Source of the DNA: Mucilaginibacter sp. UBA5151
Lineage (GTDB): Bacteria > Bacteroidota > Bacteroidia > Sphingobacteriales > Sphingobacteriaceae
Length of the DNA stretch: 40,764 nucleotides
Direction of reading: 5' to 3'
Assembly: GCA_002413785.1 (NCBI GenBank)
Contig: DHXR01000073.1
Span: 1 to 40,764 of the forward strand
Shown here one piece after another: positions 16,884 through 24,532 of this stretch (its first letter is position 1; the number at the start of each line of letters is the position of its first letter). The notes under the pieces are model-generated. The model saw nothing but the letters and a program-made list of their open reading frames with translations. It searched no databases and was not told the origin of the DNA. A program made the position numbers and the translations under genes.

Positions 16884-19124
16884 TCAGGCTACCAATGCTG
16901 TTTCTTCTATAAAGTTGCCTGCAGGAAGTGTAAAAAAGAATTCGGTTCCCTGGCCGGGTTCACTTTGCGCCCATATTTTGCCATTACATTTTTCTATCAG
17001 GTCTTTACAAAAAAGCAACCCCATACCGGTACCCGATTCGTTGTTTGTGCCGGTTCCGCTGTCAACCTTACTTTTAAATAATTTGTTAAGCTGCATTTCA
17101 GACATGCCAACGCCGGTATCTTTTATAGAAAATAAAATGTTGTTATCTTCCAGCTGACGGGCGTTTATGCTGATTGTGTCGTTTTGTTTTGAGAATTTAA
17201 TGGCATTGGTAATTAAATTACGGATAACAATACGAACAGAGTTAGGATCGCCTAAGACTACGGTGGCGGCAGGTACATTATCGATAAGGGTTATTCCTTT
17301 GTTCCCAGCCTGTTCATTATAGTTTTGTATTTTGTTCGCTACAATATCCTTAATATAAAAGGTTTTTACCGAACTGTCAAAGTTTTCCATCTGGCTATTG
17401 ATCCAGAACAATAAAGTATCCAGGAAATCAGAAGTATATTCTAATTTTCTTAAGACCTTCGGTATCATTCTCAAAAATTGCTCTTGCGAAATACTGTCAT
17501 CTTCAAGCAAACTGAATAGCCCGCGCAGGGTGCTGAGCGGCGCTCTGAGGTCGTGCGCCAAAACAGAAATGAGGCGGTCTTTCAGGACATTTGAATCTTT
17601 TAATTTTTGCGCCTGCTCGTTGATGTCGGTTTTTTGCTGTTGTACTTCTTTGTTTTTATCTTCGAGTATGGTGTTTATTTTTTTTTGCTTTAGTTTGGCC
17701 CTGTAATAAACTATGAGTATGGCGCCCATCCCTAATATGATAATAAAGAACAGCGCACTTAATAATCCCCGTCTTTGTATTTTTTGCTTGTAAAGTTCAA
17801 CCATGCGCTGGTGTTGTTCGGCTAATCTTCTTTGTTTTTCAGCAAAATTCGATTCAAGATTAAATGAGGTCAGCTTTTGAACGATTTCATCACTTTTCAA
17901 ACTGTCTTTTAAATCATCATATTGTTTCCTTACTTCATAAGCTTCAAATTTTTTTAAGCCCCCAAGTGCGTTGCTTAATTGTAAAGTAGCTGGAATCCTT
18001 ATGGATAAACTACCTAATTTGTCTGATAACGTTTTGGCGGGCAACGCATAATTGTAGGCGCGCCGGTAGTCGGCCTGCATATTATAAACCGTGGCAAAAC
18101 ATATACCGACATTGGCTTTATCAACGTCTATATTATACCTGGATGCTATAACAAGCGCCTGATCAAGATAGCGGAACGCCGCTTTAAATTGTTTTTTATT
18201 TGCATAACAAAGGCCAAGGTCGGTATATAACGAACAGATACTTTTCTTGTCTCCCTGTTCCGTATTAAGTTTAATTGATTTGGACAGATAAACGATAGCC
18301 TGGTTATATTTTTTTTGCGCCAGCAATATTTCACCGATATTTTGATAGGCGATGCTTACCCCATGGACATTGCGGGTTTCCTGCCATATTTTGATTGCGC
18401 GCTGGTAGTATTCCATTGCTTTTGGATATATCTCCAAATCCTGCATCACCGTCCCGATGTTATTGTAATTGGAGGCGGCGTCAATTTTGTTATGAAGTTT
18501 GATATTGAGTGTCAGCGACTTGAAATAGTCGTCGAGTGCATAAGATGATTTTCCTGTATCATCTGCAACCATGCCCATGTTGTTATAACATTTGGCAATC
18601 CCAGGTTCGTCTTTTATCCGCTTTTTTATAGCCAACGACTGGTTATAATACTTTGAGGCAAGTTTATAATCAGCCATAATCTCATACATCCAGCCGTATG
18701 CTAAAAAACAATCGCTGACGTTTTTTTCATCCTTTAAACTGCTGTATAGCAATTTGGCTTTATCAAGGTTTTTCTGCGCCCTGGCATAATCTCCTTTTCG
18801 CACAAGTGCCTTCGTGATTTGAAGCAGCCCGTCGGCAAGGCCTTTATCGTATTTTATAGCCTGCGATTTTTCAATAGCCAGTTTGCCATAATACAGGGTA
18901 CTATCGGGGTTTATATTGAAAAATTCAGATGCCAGCCTGTTTATCCTGTTAATGGACAAGGTATCAGCGAGAATATCCTTATTTGCCAATGCAGCGCCTA
19001 ATAAAGTTCTGAGACTGTCAACTTTAAAAGTTGCTACAGGCGAATAATAAATGGGACCAGGGGGCGTATATGAAAAGCCCTTCAAACCTGTTAATAAAAG
19101 AATAAAAATTAAAAAGGGCCTCAA
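16884..19124 (-). CDS. TPR-containing sensor histidine kinase
   Basis: This 746-aa protein begins at a TTG (a stop lies just upstream and no in-frame ATG is near). It has a signal peptide and then about seven TPR repeats (residues 55-385, e.g. NNMGMVADDTGKSSYALDDY). A coiled coil leads to one membrane helix (454-474) and a second coiled coil. HisKA follows with the phospho-acceptor H524 in VLAHDLRAPL. An HATPase_c domain follows, with the N-box NLITNAIKFSK, DTGVGM and GTGMGLLFCKDLIEKC. The TPR part should lie in the periplasm and the kinase inside. No response regulator is adjacent, so its partner is unknown. Confidence 0.93.
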   Translation of the reverse strand: MRPFLIFILLLTGLKGFSYTPPGPIYYSPVATFKVDSLRTLLGAALANKDILADTLSINRINRLASEFFNINPDSTLYYGKLAIEKSQAIKYDKGLADGLLQITKALVRKGDYARAQKNLDKAKLLYSSLKDEKNVSDCFLAYGWMYEIMADYKLASKYYNQSLAIKKRIKDEPGIAKCYNNMGMVADDTGKSSYALDDYFKSLTLNIKLHNKIDAASNYNNIGTVMQDLEIYPKAMEYYQRAIKIWQETRNVHGVSIAYQNIGEILLAQKKYNQAIVYLSKSIKLNTEQGDKKSICSLYTDLGLCYANKKQFKAAFRYLDQALVIASRYNIDVDKANVGICFATVYNMQADYRRAYNYALPAKTLSDKLGSLSIRIPATLQLSNALGGLKKFEAYEVRKQYDDLKDSLKSDEIVQKLTSFNLESNFAEKQRRLAEQHQRMVELYKQKIQRRGLLSALFFIIILGMGAILIVYYRAKLKQKKINTILEDKNKEVQQQKTDINEQAQKLKDSNVLKDRLISVLAHDLRAPLSTLRGLFSLLEDDSISQEQFLRMIPKVLRKLEYTSDFLDTLLFWINSQMENFDSSVKTFYIKDIVANKIQNYNEQAGNKGITLIDNVPAATVVLGDPNSVRIVIRNLITNAIKFSKQNDTISINARQLEDNNILFSIKDTGVGMSEMQLNKLFKSKVDSGTGTNNESGTGMGLLFCKDLIEKCNGKIWAQSEPGQGTEFFFTLPAGNFIEETALVA

Positions 19125-19276
19125 GATTTAATTAATTAAGGAAAGCGTTATTAATTATATTATAAATATTAAAATACTTTATACGTGCCAGGTATGTGAT
19201 TTTGTTTTAATATTCAGTAATAATTCGGGCTTAAACAAAAATGCTTGATTATTTTTTATAAAAGTATGTTTTTTTT

Positions 19277-19618
19277 GGCTCTATAACGCTTTGTATGGGT
19301 AATCATTTCATCCCGATAGAATCGGGAAACTTAAAAAAAGTTGTTATTATGATGATAAAATGTGGTTTTCTAAGGCCCCGAAGAGGCGTAGCCTCGATAA
19401 ATATTATAGCAACGGATTTTAATCCGTTGAAAAGGTAAAAAGAAAAACATTAAGAACCGTAGGTTCGACTCATATAAATAGAAAGCTAATAGGTTTCGTG
19501 CCTACAGCACTCTTAATATTGAATTCATATAACAACGGGTTAAAACCCGTTGCTACAAAATATTTCGAGCCGACGGCTCTATAATTAAACGCTTACCCAT
19601 ACAAAGCGTTATAGAGCC
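19277..19618. mobile_element. MITE-like element with 26-bp perfect terminal inverted repeats (342 bp)
   Basis: GGCTCTATAACGCTTTGTAT... at 19277-19302 is exactly complementary to 19593-19618. Inside are self-complementary modules: GAGGCGTAGCCTC (19383-19395), CAACGGATT/AATCCGTTG (19410-19429) and CAACGGGTT/AACCCGTTG (19533-19552). GAGCCGACGGCTC lies at about 19567-19579. There is no open frame of note. Runs of T (8 on the left, 9 on the right) flank both ends, suggesting a T-rich target site. It fills most of the 573-base gap between the kinase and mnmD. Confidence 0.8.
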
Positions 19619-19697
19619 TTTTTTTTTGACCTTTAAAAAATGCAATCAAAAAAACAGCAGGAAATCCTGTAAATCTTTCAAATCAATAAAATCGTGT

Positions 19698-20369
19698 TCA
19701 CACTATTTTCACCGCCCGAAGCATTTCCCTTTTTCCGGGCGCCCCCGGCGCTTTTTCAACTTTACAACCCAATGCTTTTACAGCCCGTTTTAAATTCCCG
19801 GTGATGGCATAAGTGACAAATACCCCGCCTGGCTTTAAAAACCGGAGGGTATGGCCAATTGCCTCTTCATCCCACATCTCCGGCTGATAAGCTGCTGCAA
19901 ATGCATCGAAATAAATAATATCATATTGTTTCTCCGATTGGAAATCTAACAGGTGGCAGTTGGCAATTCGCAGCCGGCAGTATGGGTTTAATGGAACAGG
20001 GGAGTCCTGCGCCTTTATGTAGCTGCTGATGAACTTCTGCCATAGCGCTATGGGTATGTACTGGTCATAGCCTGTTTCACTTATCATTTCCGTATTTAAG
20101 GGATAAGCTTCTATGCCGGTATAGTCAAGTTTGATCTCCTTATTTGTACAAAGATCGGCACTTAGCAAAAAATTTAATCCCGTGCCGAAGCCGACTTCTA
20201 AAATGGAGACGGCGACCTCATTAGCCCCCTCTAAAAAGTATTGCAATCCCGAGTTTACAAATACATGCCTGCTCTCCTGCAAGGCGCCATGCTTTGAATG
20301 GTAATTTTCACCCACCTGCGGGTTGTATATGGTATTTGAACCATCAGCGGTTTTTACAATTGTTAACAT
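19698..20369 (-). CDS. mnmD: tRNA 5-methylaminomethyl-2-thiouridine methyltransferase (MnmD-type)
   Basis: This 223-aa protein is the SAM-dependent methyltransferase half of MnmC, found alone in many bacteria. It methylates the wobble uridine side chain of tRNA in the last step of mnm5s2U formation. It shows an early ENYHSKHGALQESRHVFV segment and the SAM site EVGFGTGLNFLL. It also shows YFDAFAAAYQPEMWDEEA and KPGGVFVTYAITGNLKRAVK, all typical of the family. The FAD-dependent MnmC C-terminal domain is absent. It follows the CstB-like gene, 49 nt away, in the same orientation. Confidence 0.9.
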   Translation of the reverse strand: MLTIVKTADGSNTIYNPQVGENYHSKHGALQESRHVFVNSGLQYFLEGANEVAVSILEVGFGTGLNFLLSADLCTNKEIKLDYTGIEAYPLNTEMISETGYDQYIPIALWQKFISSYIKAQDSPVPLNPYCRLRIANCHLLDFQSEKQYDIIYFDAFAAAYQPEMWDEEAIGHTLRFLKPGGVFVTYAITGNLKRAVKALGCKVEKAPGAPGKREMLRAVKIV

Positions 20370-20418
20370 GTTATTTTGATTCCACCGATTATAGGACTAT
20401 TATTTCACCGATTTTCAA

Positions 20419-21756
20419 TTATGCCCCTATTTCCAAAACGGCCTCACCCAGATCGTAAACCGGGACCGTGGTTATCTTAGCTGCAATAATGCTCGACGCA
20501 AATGCTGACCTGTACCCGGCCGCACAATGTACAACTATTGGCTTATCCGTTGGGATCTCATTAATCCGCTCATTCAGTTCGGGCAGGGGGATGGTAATCG
20601 CATTTTTAAACAATAGCCCGGCAGCGGTTTCATTAGGGTTGCGCACATCAACGATGGTGTATTTTTCGGGAGATGCAATAAAATCGGGCTTGTTTAATTC
20701 CGGCGATTGCGTTGCGGCATTATCGGGTAATATCAGGGCCGCTTTTATATATTGTTCATAACCAATTTTGGCTGTTTTTTTTATCATTTCATCTAAATCT
20801 GTATCAGTGGCAGCAATTAAATAAAATGGTTCACCCGGATTGATGACCGATCCCAGCCAGGTCTCAAATTTCTCTCCGTCCTGAAGGTTAAAAGCTCCCT
20901 TTAAATGCCCCTGCCTGAATACTGTTTTTGGGCGGGTATCTATAATAGCAATGTTTTTTTCTAAAGGGGAATTATGATCTATCCGTAAAACTTTGTCGAT
21001 ACTGGCATGAAAAGACGGGGCTCCCTTTTTATTCATCTCCACATCCGCAGGGAAATATTTAGGTATAAAAGGTTGGTCGTCAGTGAGCGTTTTTACAAAA
21101 GTTAACTCATCCATTAATTGCAAAGCATAATTTTCGTGCAGTTCGCGCCCGATGGTGCTTTGCAGGTCGTGGCCCAGGTTTTTTCCGCATAATGAACCCG
21201 GGCCATGCGCCGGATAGACTATAATATTATGCGGCAGCGTCATCAGCTTCTCGCGGGTGGAATGGTACATTTGTCTGGCCAGTTCCTCTTTTTTGGCCTT
21301 TATATTACCCGTATTTTCGCGCAGGTCGGGGCGGCCAACATCGCCGACAAATAAGGTATCGCCGGTAAAAAGCGCCTTCTCGTTGCCATTTTCATCCTCA
21401 AGCAAAATACAGATAGAATCAGGCGAATGGCCGGGTGTATTGATGGCTTTGAGTTTGATGTCACTTAACCTTATGATATCACCATCATCAAAACCCTCAT
21501 GCGGATATTCAGCGCCGGCAAGTTTACTGACATAAATAACTGCGCCGGTAGTTTGATGGATCTCCAGGTGTGAGCTTACAAAATCGGCATGCGGATGGGT
21601 TTCAATCACACCCACAATATCAGCTTCGTGCTGGTTTGCAAAATCATAGTATGGCTGCGGATCGCGGGCCGGGTCAACTACAATCATTTTTCCCAGCCTG
21701 ATGATGGCATAAGAACCGTGTGCCAAACCCTTGTCGTAAAATTGTTGGATAATCAT
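20419..21756 (-). CDS. CstB-like persulfide dioxygenase with two rhodanese domains
   Basis: This 445-aa protein combines an N-terminal metallo-beta-lactamase fold (1-250) with two rhodanese domains. Metal ligands are visible in THPHADFVSSH (H54, H56, D58), GH110, GD133 and H184. The first rhodanese (around 268-350) has IDTRPKTVF but lacks the catalytic Cys. The second (around 355-445) has C411 in VVHCAAGYRS. This order and length match CstB of Staphylococcus aureus, which oxidises persulfides to thiosulfate. Sulfide detoxification is the likely role. It is probably cytoplasmic, with no signal peptide. Confidence 0.85.
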   Translation of the reverse strand: MIIQQFYDKGLAHGSYAIIRLGKMIVVDPARDPQPYYDFANQHEADIVGVIETHPHADFVSSHLEIHQTTGAVIYVSKLAGAEYPHEGFDDGDIIRLSDIKLKAINTPGHSPDSICILLEDENGNEKALFTGDTLFVGDVGRPDLRENTGNIKAKKEELARQMYHSTREKLMTLPHNIIVYPAHGPGSLCGKNLGHDLQSTIGRELHENYALQLMDELTFVKTLTDDQPFIPKYFPADVEMNKKGAPSFHASIDKVLRIDHNSPLEKNIAIIDTRPKTVFRQGHLKGAFNLQDGEKFETWLGSVINPGEPFYLIAATDTDLDEMIKKTAKIGYEQYIKAALILPDNAATQSPELNKPDFIASPEKYTIVDVRNPNETAAGLLFKNAITIPLPELNERINEIPTDKPIVVHCAAGYRSAFASSIIAAKITTVPVYDLGEAVLEIGA

Positions 21757-21774
21757 TGGCTGTAAAGATAGTTT

Positions 21775-21929
21775 GAATTTCGGATTTCGGAATTTCGATT
21801 TAGGATTTAGTGGAATTTCGATTTAGGATTTGAGTGGTGATCCGGATGTCTGAATGGTTTTTACCTTATTACTTCAATTCAGAATATTTTCTTCTTAAAT
21901 CCGAAATCGAAATTCCGAAATCCGAAATC
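21775..21929. terminator. Long inverted repeat between zinc-ribbon and CstB-like genes
   Basis: A 33-nt arm near 21775-21808 pairs with few mismatches with 21898-21929, built from ATTTCGGA/TCCGAAAT units. A tandem repeat (GGAATTTCGATTTAGGATTT) sits in the left half. The right arm touches the stop codon of the zinc-ribbon gene, so it probably ends that transcript. Confidence 0.5.
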
Positions 21930-22287
21930 ATTCTGTTTCTCTTTTTACCAGTAAAACCTCATCACCCTCAAGCGGCAGGTAGCCATATTCATAACAAAAG
22001 TGGTAGGTTTTGCCGTTTTGGGTTTGATAGCTGCGGGTATGGTACTCAAAATCGAAGCCTTTTGCGGTTAACTTTTTGCGCGTCGTTTTTGTTTTCCCGC
22101 CCGGGTTTAATTCTTCCATTATGCGGCGGTTGCGGCGGAGGATGTTATTTACATTGCGTACCAGGTTATAGCTGCTGCTGTTTAGCTGGTTGTTGTAATT
22201 GTTGCGGCAAAGGTCGTTACAGAATTTTTTATCCGCCCGGCCATGCAACACTGTGCCGCAGTCAAGACAAACTCTTTCTTCATTCAT
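21928..22287 (-). CDS. Zinc-ribbon protein of unknown function
   Basis: This 119-aa protein has an N-terminal four-cysteine zinc ribbon (C8-x2-C11-x11-C23-x3-C27, with LHGRADKKFCNDLC), like DUF2116-type zinc ribbons. A helical stretch (NNQLNSSSYNLVRNVNNILR) and a basic C-terminal region follow. The ending (YHFCYEYGYLPLEGDEVLLV) looks strand-rich. Nucleic-acid or protein binding is plausible but not shown. It is divergent from ssb, with a perfect palindrome between the two starts, so they may share regulation. Confidence 0.72.
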   Translation of the reverse strand: MNEERVCLDCGTVLHGRADKKFCNDLCRNNYNNQLNSSSYNLVRNVNNILRRNRRIMEELNPGGKTKTTRKKLTAKGFDFEYHTRSYQTQNGKTYHFCYEYGYLPLEGDEVLLVKRETE

Positions 22288-22311
22288 TTTTTAAAGGTAC
22301 ATAAATATTAT

Positions 22312-22335
22312 CCGTTTGCAAACGGGTGCAAACGG
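22312..22335. promoter_or_regulatory. Palindromic operator candidate between zinc-ribbon gene and ssb
   Basis: CCGTTTGCAAACGG (22312-22325) is a perfect 14-nt palindrome followed by a second half-site GCAAACGG (22328-22335). It lies 25 nt from the zinc-ribbon start and about 110 nt from the ssb start. It is a good candidate binding site for a dimeric regulator. The regulator is unknown. Confidence 0.4.
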
Positions 22336-22434
22336 AAATTGTCGGTTACAAATGGTTAATAACCGGGTAAGTTTATTTTGCCGCTGCACCTTTGTCTCAA
22401 CAAATTTTAAAAACGAAAACTAAATTTTAACAGC

Positions 22435-22767
22435 ATGAACACATTAAGAAACAGCGTACGCCTGGTAGGTAACCTGGGTATGGACCCCGAAATCAGAAAC
22501 TTTGACAGTAACAAAAAAATGGCCCGCCTGTCGCTGGCTACCAGTGAAAGCTACAAAAACGACAAAGGCGAAAAAATAACCGAAACCCAGTGGCATAATT
22601 TAGTAATATGGGGTGCGCAGGCCAAATTTGCCGAAGAAGACCTTAAAAAAGGCGATACAATAGCCATCGAAGGTCGGCTAACCAACAAAAACTATACCGA
22701 TAAAGATGGCAATAAACGCTATTTCTGCGAGGTGGTGGTTAATGACTTTATAAAGCTCAGGGGGTAG
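22435..22767 (+). CDS. ssb: Single-stranded DNA-binding protein
   Basis: This 110-aa protein is a complete OB fold of the SSB family: RLVGNLGMDPEIR, LATSESYKNDKGEK, TQWHNLVIWG, EGRLTNKNYTDKDGNKRYF and VVVNDFIKL. It binds single-stranded DNA during replication and repair. It lacks the long acidic C-terminal tail that recruits partner proteins in the main cellular SSB. It is therefore probably an accessory or shorter paralogue, used in recombination or mobile-DNA processes. The gene stands alone and is followed by a hairpin. Confidence 0.92.
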   Translation: MNTLRNSVRLVGNLGMDPEIRNFDSNKKMARLSLATSESYKNDKGEKITETQWHNLVIWGAQAKFAEEDLKKGDTIAIEGRLTNKNYTDKDGNKRYFCEVVVNDFIKLRG

Positions 22768-22781
22768 AGGATTTGGTGAAT

Positions 22782-22874
22782 GGTTGATTAAGTTGGATTA
22801 AGTTGATTGAGTTCAGGGTGCATGTTAGATTTTTTTCCACCTGATAAACCACCCACTCAGTCAACTTAATCAAC
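22782..22874 (+). terminator. Stem-loop downstream of ssb
   Basis: GGATTAAGTTGATTGAGT (22795-22812) pairs imperfectly with ACTCAGTCAACTTAATC (about 22855-22871). An extra upstream GTTGATTAAGTTGG unit precedes it. A T-run lies within the loop. It probably ends the ssb transcript. Confidence 0.5.
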
Positions 22875-22906
22875 AAACGGTAAATTAAAATTTAAACAAT
22901 AATTAT

Positions 22907-22914
22907 TATATTTG
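22907..22914 (+). promoter_or_regulatory. TAnnTTTG-type -7 promoter element
   Basis: TATATTTG matches the Bacteroidota -7 consensus and ends 2 nt before the ATG at 22917. No -33 TTTG was seen at the expected distance. If it is used, the transcript would be leaderless or would start within the first codons. Confidence 0.35.
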
Positions 22915-22916
22915 TT

Positions 22917-23192
22917 ATGTACTTAGAAGCAAAAGAAACAGCTCGGTTGTATAAATTACTAACTGAAAAATTAGGTAATGATACCACCGAAGCAATGTTT
23001 AAATACATTGATAACAAAACCGAACGATCTGTGGAAGCCACCATTAAAACATTAGCTACGAAGGATGATATTGCGAATGTTCGCAAAGAAATTAGTGAAG
23101 CTAAGGCTGAAAATATCAAATGGATGTTTATTTTTTGGATAGGCAATGTAGGGGCGATGTTGGCTATTGCATTGTTGATCCTTAAAAAATAA
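22917..23192 (+). CDS. Coiled-coil protein with C-terminal membrane anchor
   Basis: The 91-aa product is a charged helical segment (KETARLYKLLTEKLGNDTT, TLATKDDIANVRKEISEAKA, about 6-65) followed by one membrane helix (about 69-88, WMFIFWIGNVGAMLAIALLI) and a lysine end. It resembles small CCDC90/DUF1640-style tail-anchored coiled-coil proteins but I cannot name it. Its stop codon overlaps the start of a second, partial copy of the gene. It may be an inner-membrane protein that oligomerises through the coiled coil. Confidence 0.65.
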   Translation: MYLEAKETARLYKLLTEKLGNDTTEAMFKYIDNKTERSVEATIKTLATKDDIANVRKEISEAKAENIKWMFIFWIGNVGAMLAIALLILKK

Positions 23193-23244
23193 AACCGAAC
23201 GATCTGTGGAAGCAACCATTAAAACATTAGCTACGAAGGATGAC
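23016..23244 (+). repeat. Direct repeat pair marking a 175-bp tandem duplication
   Basis: AAAACCGAACGATCTGTGGA starts at 23016 and again at 23191. Each copy continues for 53 nt with one mismatch and then more diverged similarity to the ends of both reading frames. The offset of 175 nt is not a multiple of three, so the second copy is shifted by +1. Confidence 0.85.
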
Positions 23245-23433
23245 TTATTAAACCTGCGAAAGGATTTGGGAAGCGATATTTCAGCTCTTCGCAAAGATTT
23301 TGGGAATGATATTTCAGCTATTCGCAAAGAAATGGGGGAGAATAAAGCTGAAAACATTAAGTGGATGTTTATATTTTGGATAGGGCAGGTGGGAGCGACG
23401 TTGGCTATTGTCTTTTTGTTCCTGAAAAAATAA
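23206..23433 (+). CDS. Partial duplicate of the upstream coiled-coil/TM gene
   Basis: This 75-aa frame (GTG start) repeats the second part of the neighbouring protein: TLATKDDLLNLRKDL, an expanded heptad-like block (ISALRKDFGNDISAIRKEMG) and a nearly identical membrane helix (WMFIFWIGQVGATLAIVFLF). It lacks the first about 40 residues. The frame opens at 23179, before the upstream stop, and a run of six A (23184-23189) lies in the overlap. It could be translated by re-initiation, by slippage from the first gene, or not at all. Confidence 0.5.
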   Translation: MEATIKTLATKDDLLNLRKDLGSDISALRKDFGNDISAIRKEMGENKAENIKWMFIFWIGQVGATLAIVFLFLKK

Positions 23434-23515
23434 GGAAGGATATTTGCTAATCCCCGGTTATGTAACCATTAGGTCCATGTGTACCTGTGTATTATGTTTG
23501 CCTGGTGGGGGTGGT

Positions 23516-24220
23516 TTATGGCGTGCTTGCCGCCACGGGTAACACCTTGCCATTATAAAACCGATGTCCGGTAATTGAAAAATCAGCGATGTATTTCCCC
23601 ATTTCAAAAGCCATAACCGGCGATTGATAGCCGGGGAATGCCTGTTCGAGCATCTCAGTTTGCGCCGAGCCAAGCGCCAGGCAATTTACTTTTATTTCCT
23701 GTTCAGCAAATTCAAGGGCAAGGCATTCGGTTAAGGTATGCAGCGCGGCCTTGCTGGCTGAATAGGCAGACAAACCCGGGAATTTTGCGCTGCCCTGAAA
23801 AGCGCCCATACTGCCAATATTTACAATATGTGATTGCGGGGGCATTAAATGAACAACGCTTTGTATCATCCGTACGTGGCCTATAAAATTACTTTGCAGC
23901 ATTTCTACAAAATCCTGTTCCTGAAGCTTTATAAATGGCTTGTTGATTAGTACGCCGGCATTGTTAATCAAAATATCAACCCTGTTATCAAAATTTCTTT
24001 TAATAAATTGTTGTAAATCAGTATAATCGTCATGCACAATATCAAAAGCCAGGGCATATATTTCAGCATCCGGATTTAAGCCATGGGCTATCTCCAATAG
24101 CTTTTCAAGCTTGTCCTGCGATCTTGCCAGGGCAATTACCTTGTGTTTGCCCGATAAAATTAATTCGAGCGCTGCTTCAAAACCTACGCCGCTGCTGGCG
24201 CCTGTAATTATGATGTTCAT
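23516..24220 (-). CDS. SDR family NAD(P)-dependent oxidoreductase
   Basis: This 234-aa protein is a classical short-chain dehydrogenase/reductase. It has the glycine-rich cofactor motif TGASSGVG (6-13), NNAG (86-89) and the catalytic S137, Y153 and K157 (YSASK). It is cytoplasmic. The natural substrate is not readable. Before the toxin-antitoxin cassette inserted, it was probably the next gene after the aromatic amino acid hydroxylase in the same direction, since the old hydroxylase 3' end lies about 50 nt upstream of its start. A short CCCCCTAAAGGGGG hairpin sits just upstream (about 24233-24246). Confidence 0.88.
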   Translation of the reverse strand: MNIIITGASSGVGFEAALELILSGKHKVIALARSQDKLEKLLEIAHGLNPDAEIYALAFDIVHDDYTDLQQFIKRNFDNRVDILINNAGVLINKPFIKLQEQDFVEMLQSNFIGHVRMIQSVVHLMPPQSHIVNIGSMGAFQGSAKFPGLSAYSASKAALHTLTECLALEFAEQEIKVNCLALGSAQTEMLEQAFPGYQSPVMAFEMGKYIADFSITGHRFYNGKVLPVAASTP

Positions 24221-24269
24221 TTGCCCCCCAACCCCCTAAAGGGGGAGTTTTATATTGAAATTTAATGGT

Positions 24270-24314
24270 GCTAAACTACCAATTTTTGCTCATCCGGGTG
24301 CTTTATTAAATAAA
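24270..24314. repeat. 45-bp direct repeat, left copy (duplicate of the hydroxylase 3' end)
   Basis: This copy matches 24855-24899 at 44 of 45 positions. On the minus strand it encodes LIKHPDEQKLVV and a stop, against LIKHPVEQKLVV in the real hydroxylase end. It is a detached duplicate of that gene end, located just upstream of the toxin-antitoxin pair. Confidence 0.9.
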
Positions 24315-24319
24315 TCTGT

Positions 24320-24327
24320 TATTTTTG
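24320..24327 (+). promoter_or_regulatory. TAnnTTTG-type -7 element before the TA operon
   Basis: TATTTTTG matches the Bacteroidota -7 consensus and ends 4 nt before the ATG of the antitoxin. The transcript would be leaderless or nearly so. It lies just inside the inserted segment, so the cassette carries its own promoter. Confidence 0.4.
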
Positions 24328-24331
24328 TATT

Positions 24332-24532
24332 ATGAGCATTCAAGTTGTCACAAATGAAAAAGGGAAGAAAACAGCTATATTAATTCCGATAGCTGATTGG
24401 GAAGAAATACAAAGACGTTTAAATACTGAACAGCTTTTTGATGAATTTACTTCTTCGATGAAGGCAATTAAGGACGATATAGATGGAAGTGCAAAGCTAA
24501 AAAATGCAAGGAGCCTGATCCATGGTCATTGA
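24332..24532 (+). CDS. Antitoxin of a RelE-type toxin-antitoxin pair
   Basis: This 66-aa protein has the layout of Phd/RelB-like antitoxins. A short N-terminal strand region (MSIQVVTNEKGKKTAILIPI) precedes an amphipathic helix (DWEEIQRRLNTEQLFDEFTS). The C terminus (MKAIKDDIDGSAKLKNARSL) would wrap the toxin. Its end overlaps the toxin start by 11 nt, as usual for such operons. It probably neutralises the toxin and may repress its own promoter. The pair is bracketed by 45-bp direct repeats. Confidence 0.75.
   Translation: MSIQVVTNEKGKKTAILIPIADWEEIQRRLNTEQLFDEFTSSMKAIKDDIDGSAKLKNARSLIHGH

Noticed and set aside
23206..23433. Independent new gene family
   Set aside because: The sequence is a shifted partial duplicate of the adjacent gene, as the 53-nt near-identical direct repeat shows, rather than an unrelated protein.
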